Below are positions 33,884 through 43,400 of a stretch of 64,000 nt of DNA, one piece after another. How positions within the stretch are numbered: position 1 is the first letter of the stretch; each line of letters begins with the position of its first letter. The notes beneath the pieces were generated by a model. The model was not told where the DNA came from and made no database searches. It saw only the letters and a list, made by a program, of their open reading frames with translations. The stretch is taken from the NCBI RefSeq assembly GCF_029350945.1, contig NZ_JARKMS010000001.1:374375-438374 (forward strand). Reading direction: 5' to 3'. The position numbers were made by a program, and so were the translations under genes. This stretch comes from Maribacter huludaoensis. Its GTDB lineage: Bacteria > Bacteroidota > Bacteroidia > Flavobacteriales > Flavobacteriaceae.

Positions 33884-36800
33884 ATGAATAGTACTAAAAC
33901 TCATAAAACAATATGTTCTTATTGCGGTGTTGGCTGCGGTATGTTGGTAGATGTTGATGCGAAAGGAACAATAAGCGTAGATGGTAATCCAGATTACCCA
34001 TCTAATAAAGGTATGCTTTGTACCAAAGGTCGAAATCTAAACTACGTAGCGCAAGATACAACAGATCGTATTCTGTATCCAGAAATGAAATGGAGTAGAA
34101 ATCATCCTTTACAACGCGTTTCTTGGGATGCCGCCTTTGAACGTGCTGCAGCGGTTTTTAAGAGTATCATTGCCAAACATGGTCCAGATAGTGTAGGTTT
34201 TTATGTATCAGGTCAATGCTTAACAGAAGAATACTATCTAATAAACAAATTGACCAAAGGTTTTATAGGCACCAATAATATAGATACCAATTCTAGACTG
34301 TGCATGAGTTCTGCCGTAGTAGGATATAAGAAAACTTTAGGGGAAGACTCCGTTCCAATTTGTTATGAGGATATAGAATTGGCAGATTGTTTTTTAATAG
34401 CAGGGGCAAATCCGGCTTGGTGCCATCCTATCTTATATAGAAGGTTGGAAAAGCATAAAGAAGAAAATCCGAATGTAAAGATAATTGTAGTAGACCCTCG
34501 TAAAACACAGACTTGTGCAGGGGCAGATTTACATTTGCAGATTTTACCGGGTACCGATGTAATTCTATTTAATGCCATTGCGCGTAGGTTAATAGATAAA
34601 AGAAAAATAGATGTTGCCTTTATTAAAAAACACACTGCAAATTTTGAAGCGTGTAAAGAAATGGCTTATACATTAACGCTCAAAGAGGCGGCTAAAAAAT
34701 GTGGTATTCCAGTAGCGGATATACGTAAAGCGGCAGAGTATATTGGCAATGCCAAAAAGTTCATTAGTATGTGGACCATGGGGCTGAACCAAAGTGTTAT
34801 AGGTGTTGCTAAAAATGTCTCGTTATTAAACCTATCGTTATTAACAGGTCAAATAGGTAAGCCAGGATCAGGACCATTTTCATTAACCGGTCAGCCAAAT
34901 GCCATGGGGGGTAGAGAAGTTGGTGGTATGGCCAGTTTATTGGCAGCCCATAAAAACTTGGGTAACCCTAAGCATAGAAAAGAAGTGTCCGACTTTTGGG
35001 GAGGTGGGGAAATTCAGGCAGAACCAGGGTATACCGCTACAGAAATGTTTGATGCCTTGGATGAAGGAAAACTAAAGGCCATTTGGATCATCTGTACCAA
35101 TCCTGCAGTTAGTATGCCCAACGTAAAAAAGGTAGAAAGAGCATTGAAAAAGGCAAAATTCGTGGTGGTACAAGACATATCACATAACTCGGAGACGACT
35201 AAATTTGCCGATCTTTTGCTACCTGCGGCGGGTTGGTTAGAAAAAGAAGGTACCATGACCAATTCTGAAAGAAGAATTAGTTATCTGCCAAAAGTTATAG
35301 ATGCCCCTGGGGAGGCCTTGCCAGATGCGGAGATTATTTGGCGTTTTGCACAGGCAATGGGCTATAGTGGCTTTGACTATAATAACAGTAGCGAAGTCTA
35401 TGACGAACATTGCTTGTTGACAAAAGGTACAGATATAGATATTTCTGGGCTGTCTTATGAAAGGTTGATCAATGAAGGTAGTTTTCAATGGCCCGTACCA
35501 CATAAAACACATAAGGGTACACCTAGGTTATTTACAGATCGTCAGTTCTTTACCAATGATAAAAAAGCACATTTCAATGCCCCTTCAACGCTTTATAACA
35601 AATCTGAGGAAACGGATAACGAATATCCTTTAATATTAAATTCAGGCAGGGTGCGCGATCAGTGGCATACCCGTACCAAGACCGGCAAGGTTAAAAGATT
35701 GTTGACGCATATTCCGCAACCATATTTAGAAATGAATGCAGTAGATGCCTATTTAAGAAAGATAAAAGAAGGTGATATTGCAGTGGTCAAAAGCAGACGT
35801 GGGCAGGTACAGGTGAAGGTACAGCTCAACTATGATATAAGAGAATCGGTAGTTTTTTTACCAATGCACTGGGGTAAAGTACTGAACAATGATTTTGGAA
35901 GGGCAAATAACCTGACCAACGATTTGGTAGACCCAATATCTAAAGAACCGGATTTTAAATACTGTGCGGTTGAGGTCTCCAAATTTGTCAAAGAGAAGCA
36001 GAAAGTAGTGGTCGTAGGTGCCGGTGCCGCTGCATATCGTTTCATACAATCTTACAGAGAAAAAAATACAGAAGATGAACTTCATGTGTTTTCAAAAGAA
36101 AAAGACCCTTTTTACAATAGGGTTCTACTACCGGAATATGTTAGTGATGAACTTTCTTGGGAAGGTTTGGAAAAATTGAAGGAAGGTGAGTTGCAAAAGT
36201 TAGATGTCACCTTGCATTCCGGTATTTGTATAGACAATATCAATGCAGGTGAAAAGACGATTTTAGATTCTTTGGGGAATGTGCATTCTTATGATCTGCT
36301 TATTATGGCAACGGGTAGTAGGGCATTTATCCCTAGTGATGTTCAAATAAAATTACCTGGTCGCTTTACCATGCGTGAAAGGGGCGATGCCGATAAGCTT
36401 AGAAAATATTTGGCCGAAACCGGTCTAAAGGCAAAAGATCAGAATGTGGTCATTGTAGGTGGCGGACTTTTAGGTTTGGAGCTTGCAGCGGCATTGAAAA
36501 AGATCAACATTAACATTAGTATTATTCAAAGGGCACCGCGTTTAATGGAACGTCAATTGGATAGTGTTGCAAGTAGGCTATTGGCGGAAGATGTGATGGA
36601 ACGTGGCATAAATCTCTATTTTGATAATGAGGTAAGTACCGTTTTTGAGGATAAGGGCCAAAAACATACTCTTTTGGTGAATCTAAAAACTGGAAGAACC
36701 ATTCAATGTAATGCCATTGTGTATGCCATTGGTACTAGGCCCAATATAGAATTGGCAAAACAGACAGGGGTTCATACCCGTAGGGGAGTCGTTGTAAATT

Positions 36801-37414
36801 CATACTTACAAAGTAGCGACCCTTCTATTTTTGCACTCGGGGAAATAGCGGAATACAAAAATTCGTTGTTCGGAATTACCTCGGCAGCTGAACAACAAGC
36901 TGATATTGCGGCAAATTTTATTCTTGGCGATTTCAGCAGTATTTACAACGGGTCTGTTTTAATGAATATTTTAAAGTTCGAAAATTTAGATCTTTGCAGC
37001 ATTGGCATGGTTAACTCACCGTTAGGGGATCCATCGTATGAAGAAATTATTCTTATGGATGTCAGCAAGCGCTTCTATAAAAAATGTATCGTAAAAGATG
37101 ACACGCTTAAAGGTGCCATTTTAATGGGCGATAAAAATGAATTTGCAGAATTTAAAAGGCTCATAGAAGAGGAAATTGAACTCTCTGAAAAGCGGGATGA
37201 GCTGTTGCGTGGCGCTTCTACCTCTGTTCCGTTAAAGGGTAAATTGGTCTGTTCCTGTAGTCAAGTGGGCGAGGGCAATGTTATTGATGCCATTAATGGC
37301 GGATGCTCCGAGTTCAATAAATTATGCTCAGAAACAGGTGCAGGTTTAGGCTGTGGTAGCTGTAAACCAGAGATAAAAGAGTTATTACAAAAACAGCTGG
37401 TATTGGCTAATTAA
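33884..37414 (+). CDS. nasA: assimilatory nitrate reductase fused to NirB-like FAD/[2Fe-2S] module
   Basis: 1176 residues from ATG 33884 (an upstream TTG at 33845 overlaps the promoter). The N-terminal [4Fe-4S] motif is C11-x2-C14-x3-C18 ... C46, followed by molybdopterin oxidoreductase domains to about residue 690 (bis-MGD; TGQPNAMGGREVGG, MTNSERRISYLPK). At about 705 a pyridine nucleotide-disulfide reductase domain begins (VVVVGAGAAAYRF; second motif VIVGGGLLGLELA near 865), ending in a BFD-like [2Fe-2S] domain (CSCSQ ... GCGSCKPE, about 1118-1170). This single chain could take electrons from NAD(P)H and reduce nitrate to nitrite in the cytoplasm, doing the work of NasA plus NasB/NasC. Confidence 0.93.
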   Translation: MNSTKTHKTICSYCGVGCGMLVDVDAKGTISVDGNPDYPSNKGMLCTKGRNLNYVAQDTTDRILYPEMKWSRNHPLQRVSWDAAFERAAAVFKSIIAKHGPDSVGFYVSGQCLTEEYYLINKLTKGFIGTNNIDTNSRLCMSSAVVGYKKTLGEDSVPICYEDIELADCFLIAGANPAWCHPILYRRLEKHKEENPNVKIIVVDPRKTQTCAGADLHLQILPGTDVILFNAIARRLIDKRKIDVAFIKKHTANFEACKEMAYTLTLKEAAKKCGIPVADIRKAAEYIGNAKKFISMWTMGLNQSVIGVAKNVSLLNLSLLTGQIGKPGSGPFSLTGQPNAMGGREVGGMASLLAAHKNLGNPKHRKEVSDFWGGGEIQAEPGYTATEMFDALDEGKLKAIWIICTNPAVSMPNVKKVERALKKAKFVVVQDISHNSETTKFADLLLPAAGWLEKEGTMTNSERRISYLPKVIDAPGEALPDAEIIWRFAQAMGYSGFDYNNSSEVYDEHCLLTKGTDIDISGLSYERLINEGSFQWPVPHKTHKGTPRLFTDRQFFTNDKKAHFNAPSTLYNKSEETDNEYPLILNSGRVRDQWHTRTKTGKVKRLLTHIPQPYLEMNAVDAYLRKIKEGDIAVVKSRRGQVQVKVQLNYDIRESVVFLPMHWGKVLNNDFGRANNLTNDLVDPISKEPDFKYCAVEVSKFVKEKQKVVVVGAGAAAYRFIQSYREKNTEDELHVFSKEKDPFYNRVLLPEYVSDELSWEGLEKLKEGELQKLDVTLHSGICIDNINAGEKTILDSLGNVHSYDLLIMATGSRAFIPSDVQIKLPGRFTMRERGDADKLRKYLAETGLKAKDQNVVIVGGGLLGLELAAALKKININISIIQRAPRLMERQLDSVASRLLAEDVMERGINLYFDNEVSTVFEDKGQKHTLLVNLKTGRTIQCNAIVYAIGTRPNIELAKQTGVHTRRGVVVNSYLQSSDPSIFALGEIAEYKNSLFGITSAAEQQADIAANFILGDFSSIYNGSVLMNILKFENLDLCSIGMVNSPLGDPSYEEIILMDVSKRFYKKCIVKDDTLKGAILMGDKNEFAEFKRLIEEEIELSEKRDELLRGASTSVPLKGKLVCSCSQVGEGNVIDAINGGCSEFNKLCSETGAGLGCGSCKPEIKELLQKQLVLAN

Positions 37415-37425
37415 AATGATAAGAT

Positions 37426-38862
37426 ATGAACGATGATCTTCATAGAATATTGATCAAGGGAGGGGTAACTTCCCCAGGCGAATTAAAGGATATAATAACC
37501 ATGCTGGAGTCTGCCGGTCTTACCAGTGTAAACTTTGGTTCTAGACAAGATATTTTGTTTCCGTTGAAAGATGCTAAAGAAGAGCAATTGGAAAGTATTT
37601 CAAAATTCAATACTGATATCATTGCCAATAGATCATATCAGAATATTGTAAGCTCTTACGTATCTGCAGATATTTTTGACATGACCCACTGGTTAAAGGG
37701 GTCTACGTATTTATATATTTTAGAAGGTTTTGATTTTTTGCCAAAACTCAAAATCAATATTACCGATCCTAAACAAAGGCTAGTACCTATTTTTAGTGGC
37801 AATCTCAATTTTATAGCATCTGATCAAGAAGATTATTGGTATTTAAATATTAAACTTCCACACTGGAAATCATCTGCTTTTTATCCGGTTTTAATTTATA
37901 GTTGGGATATAAATTCCATTTCAAAACAAATAGAGGAAATTCATGAAGACATTTCAGATATAGATGAGTTGTTCTTTGTAATGAACAAAAACTTGGAGAC
38001 GAACAATAAAACCATGGAAAAGGAATTGAAGGTTCCTTTTCAGACCTTTCCGTACTATGAGGGTATGAACCGGTTGGGTACCGATCTTTATTGGTTGGGA
38101 CTGTACTGGAGAAATAATAAATATGACCTATCGTTTTTAAAGGCGTTCTGTGGTTTTTGTTTAGATAATAGTATTGGTAAAATCTGTATTACACCCTGGA
38201 AATCTTTCGTGGTAAAAGGAATTAAAAAATCAAGTAGGCCAGAACTTGAAAGGTTTTTGGGCAAAAGGGGAATTAATGTTAGGCACTCTCAGTTAGAGAT
38301 GAACTGGCACGTACCAATTGATGACGGTGAAGCCCTTGAGCTTAAAAAATATTTGGTCAGAAGTTTTGATCAAAATGATATTAGTACCTACGGTCTTACT
38401 TTTGGTATAAGCAATGAAGTGGGTAAGCGTTCGCACTTTGCCTCGGTGATTATTGAAAAGAACAGTTTGCCCACCATTGTTAAAGAGTTTGAAGTTCGCC
38501 CAACGTACAATGTGCTACATTTTGAACATTTTGATCCCAATAGTCAAAAGTATATTACCTACGCCCAGGATATTGATAAAATAGAACTGCCAGGTCTGTT
38601 AATGGAGTTGAGTAAAATGTATTTTGACCAGTTAGGACGTATGGATGATGATGAAGAAAAGACTAGTGTTGAAATTGTTGAGGCAACCCAAGCGCTATAT
38701 CAGTGTCAAGATTGCCTAACAGTTTATGATGCAGTTTTTGGTGATGCGTCTTATAACATTGCGGCAGGTACCAAATTTGAAGATATTGATGACACTTATG
38801 AGTGCCCAATATGTTCGGCACCAAAATCAAGATTTAAGGAAGCAATGATACAAATGAGCTGA
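37426..38862 (+). CDS. cofactor-less NIR/SIR ferredoxin-like protein with C-terminal rubredoxin
   Basis: 478 residues. The N-terminus reads like a nitrite/sulfite reductase ferredoxin-like half domain (ILIKGGVTSPGELKDI ... GSRQDILF, residues 8-45), and a second such half appears near residues 300-350. The siroheme/[4Fe-4S] ligands (C-x5-C and C-x3-C) are absent. The C-terminus is a complete rubredoxin: C427-x2-C430 and C460-x2-C463. 11 bp after nasA, same strand. Likely an electron-transfer partner or assembly factor of the nitrate reductase; function is inference. Confidence 0.8.
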   Translation: MNDDLHRILIKGGVTSPGELKDIITMLESAGLTSVNFGSRQDILFPLKDAKEEQLESISKFNTDIIANRSYQNIVSSYVSADIFDMTHWLKGSTYLYILEGFDFLPKLKINITDPKQRLVPIFSGNLNFIASDQEDYWYLNIKLPHWKSSAFYPVLIYSWDINSISKQIEEIHEDISDIDELFFVMNKNLETNNKTMEKELKVPFQTFPYYEGMNRLGTDLYWLGLYWRNNKYDLSFLKAFCGFCLDNSIGKICITPWKSFVVKGIKKSSRPELERFLGKRGINVRHSQLEMNWHVPIDDGEALELKKYLVRSFDQNDISTYGLTFGISNEVGKRSHFASVIIEKNSLPTIVKEFEVRPTYNVLHFEHFDPNSQKYITYAQDIDKIELPGLLMELSKMYFDQLGRMDDDEEKTSVEIVEATQALYQCQDCLTVYDAVFGDASYNIAAGTKFEDIDDTYECPICSAPKSRFKEAMIQMS

Positions 38863-38971
38863 TACTAGCATAAGGAAAAGATGATACCAATCACTAAATC
38901 AATATGTTATAAAAAATGTAAAAGAGACAACAAATTGGTCAATTAAGTTAAAATTTTAACTAATTTCAGTA

Positions 38972-38979
38972 TAATTTTG
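38972..38979 (+). promoter_or_regulatory. exact -7 element TAATTTTG
   Basis: Matches TAnnTTTG, 27 bp before the ATG of the 41-residue gene at 39007. It lacks TACGTA boxes, so this gene is probably outside the nitrate regulon. Confidence 0.5.
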
Positions 38980-39006
38980 TGGTGTAATCTAAATAAACCA
39001 CCACTC

Positions 39007-39132
39007 ATGACCAGGGTTAATGTAAATAATCAAAGTAAAGATTCAATTTTGGTAAATGCATTGAAGTTTACCATTGTAGTTGCTGCAGTTGGAATTTTGC
39101 TGTGTATAGGGCTAATGGCTTTTGGGGCTTAA
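39007..39132 (+). CDS. small single-helix membrane protein (41 aa)
   Basis: ATG frame of 41 residues with a polar N-terminus (MTRVNVNNQSKDSILVNAL) and one transmembrane helix (FTIVVAAVGILLCIGLMAFG). It has its own good -7 element. Small single-helix proteins of this form are common in flavobacteria; function unknown. It converges on the HD/PycTM gene. Confidence 0.5.
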   Translation: MTRVNVNNQSKDSILVNALKFTIVVAAVGILLCIGLMAFGA

Positions 39133-39157
39133 ACTTTTGCTAATCTAAATATCTTCA

Positions 39158-40369
39158 TTAAGGTTGCATTACCGGTAGTTCTAAAACTCTTTCCGGTCCG
39201 TAAAATTTAAGTGCTATACCGAAAATAATGACAGATATAATCATACCTACCATAAAAACAGTATAGGTCCATCGTAAAATCCTGTACTTTCTTTCTAAAA
39301 CAATACCTAAAAAATACAGATCTTTTGTCAGTGAACTGTATATGTAATCCTTATCCTTAATAAGCTCGTTCATTGCCCAGTTATATTGCTTTAATTTCAT
39401 TTTGTGAAAATTACCAAAGAACAACAAGTTTACTTTTTTGCTGGTAACTTCTTCCTCTGTGAACTGCCCGGTGGTAATATTGGGTTTGGTTGCAATTATG
39501 GACATGACCATTGAGACAACGCTAAAAATAATAAAAACGAAAGTGGGATAGAATAGATAATCGTTTGTAGGATTATCTAACTTGGGCACTAGATTTGCCA
39601 ACGCCATAGAAACGATAATAGCATTTACCGAAAGTAGGATATTGGCTTTGGTATCTGCAATATCGCTTAGTTTTAAATGGTTTTGTAGCGTAACCCTATA
39701 CAAGGTTTGAATACCCCTGTCCGGTAGCTCCCCTTTAAATTTTGCCTTAAGACTTTCTTTTTTAACAAGTTCTTTATGTTTCTTTTTGGCTTTTATAAGT
39801 TTTTTAATGTTCTTATCTTTTCCTTCCTGCCAATTGGCAATTGCATAATCTGTGTAAAAACGATGTTTTGATCTTAGCAGAACAATATTTTCTTTTCGCC
39901 AATCTGCAGCAGTTTTGCTTTGCTTACCTAAAAGAGAAAGTTCTTCGCGTAAAAGTTCCGTAGTGGCCATAAAGTTCTTCACATGAAAATGGGAAGAATC
40001 TGCATCACGTATTATTTTTTCTAATTCATTTTTAGGCTCATAATTCTTTTTTGTAGCCATTATTAAGCTACATACCGTTTCTGTAAAGGAATTTTGCACT
40101 TCTTCTTTGGTTAAGAAGTCTCTGGCGATTTGGCAGCTGTTCTCCTCATGCTTTCCATAAGATACCAAATAACCAAGGTCATGAAACCATGCAGCTACCA
40201 AGAGTTGCTCACGCTCAGCTTCACCGACTTTTTCGCCTTCTATTAGCTCTTTGGTACTGTCTACAACACGCTGTGTATGCCTAAGATTGTGGTATAAATA
40301 CCTTGGGTCAATATCATTGCTTAATTGAGCAATGGCAAATACTTCGGCTTTGGAAACTATTTTAGACAT
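39158..40369 (-). CDS. HD-domain protein fused to Pycsar-type transmembrane effector domain
   Basis: 403 residues. N-terminal HD hydrolase: H31 (LRHTQRV), H63-D64 (WFHDLGY), H74, and a late Asp in IIRDADSSHF. The C-terminal half (about 215-395) matches the PycTM/DUF5706 pattern: LSDIADTKANILLSVNAIIV with two membrane helices, then a third near the C-terminus (FMVGMIISVIIFGIAL). PycTM effectors of Pycsar antiphage systems respond to cyclic pyrimidine nucleotides, but no pyrimidine cyclase gene is adjacent. The HD domain could hydrolyse a nucleotide signal. Inner-membrane protein; a housekeeping role is possible. Confidence 0.82.
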   Translation of the reverse strand: MSKIVSKAEVFAIAQLSNDIDPRYLYHNLRHTQRVVDSTKELIEGEKVGEAEREQLLVAAWFHDLGYLVSYGKHEENSCQIARDFLTKEEVQNSFTETVCSLIMATKKNYEPKNELEKIIRDADSSHFHVKNFMATTELLREELSLLGKQSKTAADWRKENIVLLRSKHRFYTDYAIANWQEGKDKNIKKLIKAKKKHKELVKKESLKAKFKGELPDRGIQTLYRVTLQNHLKLSDIADTKANILLSVNAIIVSMALANLVPKLDNPTNDYLFYPTFVFIIFSVVSMVMSIIATKPNITTGQFTEEEVTSKKVNLLFFGNFHKMKLKQYNWAMNELIKDKDYIYSSLTKDLYFLGIVLERKYRILRWTYTVFMVGMIISVIIFGIALKFYGPERVLELPVMQP

Positions 40370-40423
40370 GAGTGGGCGGTATAGTAGAATACATTAGAAA
40401 AGTACGAAAATATTTTAGTTGTA

Positions 40424-43400
40424 TTAGATTGAAAGTCCAAAGCCAACCTGAATTAAGTTACTTTCCTTAGAATTAAAGTATCCAATGTTAAACGTAAGCG
40501 CCTTTAAACTGCTAATCCAAAAACCACCACCTTGTGAAGTGTGCCATACATTAGAATTTTCATTTGGCATCCAGACCCTACCATAATCGAACCCACCATA
40601 CATACCAATAGTTACGGGCGATACGGCCGTTACGTAGCGTTTAAGCTTTAATTTTAAATCTGAAGACTGATAGAAATAAGATTTTCCCGTAAAGCGTTCA
40701 TCCCTAAATCCACGTAAACCGTTATTTCCGCCAATTGATGGGGTATGGTAAAAATAGACGTCGTTATAATCAAAAAGACCCTTATACTCGGCAGTAGTGC
40801 TTAAAACCAAATTACCTTTCGATTCTAATTTGTGATCGACCCCTATTTTTAAGGAGGCGTAACCAAATTTGTTGGCATTATTGTTCAAGTTCATTTTATA
40901 TCCTGCGGCAAAACCAAAATAAATAGCTTTAGAAGGAAAGTCTCCTGCATCGTCACGATCATAATAACCGGTCAGTTCTGCACCAGCATAATTCTGATTT
41001 TCAAAAACGGCATCCTCTAAATTATCTGGATTAAAAAGTCGGTTTTCGTTATCTGCAACCTTAAATGATTCAAACAGACCTTTAACCCGTAGGCTATAAT
41101 ATGCCAAACCGGCGCTAGCCTTAAAAGTTCTGATCCTACCTCTGTAATAATCCCTGCTCAATGCAGCTTCATTGTTAATGGTTTCATTTCCAAAACCAAA
41201 GAAGTTACTAACATACCTATCGTTCGCAAAATAAGCATCCATTTCAAAATTCCAACCTGGAAAAACACTTCCGTATATGCCAGAGTAAGAAAGCTCTGCA
41301 GCTTTGAATTTGAAATAATAATTAGCACTTACCGTATGTTGCTGTCTAAACGAGTTACCGTCAATACCTTGTTGGGTATAGGTGTTAGATGCACCTAGGA
41401 ACATTCCGTCATCAGTTCTAAAACCCAATGTGGGCACAAGTACATTGGTGTTCGGTTTAAAATATCTAAAATGAAAAGTATTGGTTTTATAATTATCCGT
41501 CAATAAGGTTTTGGGCTGTAGATTTTCAATATTGATTTTCTCATGCTCCCAATCATATAATTTTACCTTTCTCTTGTTGGTAATAGCATATGAGTCCTTA
41601 CCGTAACCACCAACAATTCTAAGTTTTGTATTTGGGTTTTCTTGGCCTTTTACAACAAATTTATCATCATCGCCCAGGCCGTATATCCAAATTTCTTTTG
41701 TAAGACTATCGTTGAATACCCTTGAATAGAAAAGTTCATTTTTCTCGTCTGTGAGAATACGTTTCACCTCTACTTTTGTATCACCGTTCTCCAGTCTGGT
41801 CATTGTAAAGATATCATCTTTTTCAGTACCGGTAACTGCCACAATTTTGTTGAGGTATTTGGCATAATCTTCGGCTGTTTGGGTTAAAGTTGCAAGGCGT
41901 TGCTTTAGATTTTTCTTGATATTTTCAGAAGTTTCATCTTGTACAGAAGCCGGCAAGCGGGTAAAGGCATTTTCAATGACCTCGTTCGTCATACCTTTTT
42001 GAATGGCCCTAGCCTCTTCTACCCAAACCTCTGGACCATATGATGTAAGTAAGGTACGGTCCAATCTATTACCAGATAAATTCAGCCATTTTACATTATC
42101 GATATCATCATCATATGTTTCCCAATTTCTTGTATTTGGAACAAACCAATTTATGAAAGGAATTACCTTACCGTCAAATCTAGGAAAGGCATTATCACGA
42201 TCTCTAGGTATGGGCATAAATTCTTTCTCTCCATCAGGACTCTCATATTCTATCCACCTCCATTGATCTTGGTGACGGTCCCAATCCCCAATTAACATAT
42301 CAAAAAGTCTAGCTCTTATAAAACTCTTTTCATCTACCCAATAAGATTCATCGCTCTTTATCTTCTCTAACATATCGGTAGTGCTCTCATAATCCGTAAC
42401 CTCGCCAGAATTTTCATCCATGGTTCTTCTATACCCTTTATAATGCGCTTGTTCTTCAGATGGTCGGCGTTCTATATAGTAAAGTTCATCACCATAGTTT
42501 TCGTTGTATTGTTTTAAACTGTCTTGCTTTGGCACGTAGAACAGATCGGTATCTGAATGATTGATGTCTACAGATTTTGCCAAAGGGTTAATGACCAATT
42601 GCATGTAAGGGTGGGCAGTGGTAAAGAAATCTGAAATTGCTTTTTCTGCCCAAGTATCTTGATAATCTTGGGTATTGTAAGCAATGCCCGGAAGTTTGAA
42701 TTTCAAAAATTTCAACGCACTTTTCCGTAATGAACGCATGGCATATTGTTTACCGTTGGCATCTTCTAAACGCAATGAGAACGACTGGTGCCCTCCACCT
42801 TCTTTTATTACGGATAATCCGCCATATAGCGTATCTAATTGAACAATGGGCGCTTCTACGGGTTGACCATAATACTTACGGTAGCGCTCTCCCCAAAGAA
42901 ATTTATAAAAGGCACTCTTATTATAATCTTTTGGGTCATCTAAAATTTTGGTTTCCTTATTTTTTTCTGAATTGGTAGCAAATGAACTCAACACCTTTGC
43001 TGGTTCTTTTTTTGGTAGAACATTGAATGTCTTACTTGAATTTAAGTCATTTTCTGAAATAAAGGTAACTTTAGAGCTACCGTCTTTATAGTAATCTAAT
43101 CTGGCAAAACCTCTTTCACCAAATACATACTCCCCATGATATTCTACTGATCCACCAATAGCTGTAATTCTACCGGGACTCATTTTAGCGGCACTTTTTT
43201 CACCAAGAGAACCACTTACAATTTGATGGATACCACCACCTTCTAATAACTGTAAACTTTCCTCATGACCAGAAACTAATGTAATACGGTCATTAGCTTG
43301 GGCCAAAGCACTTACTGCAATACGCAAGTAGTTATACCGTCTAGAGTTTACGTGTTCTGGATTAAATGCACCAAGGTCCATAACGGCGTTCTTAACAGTG

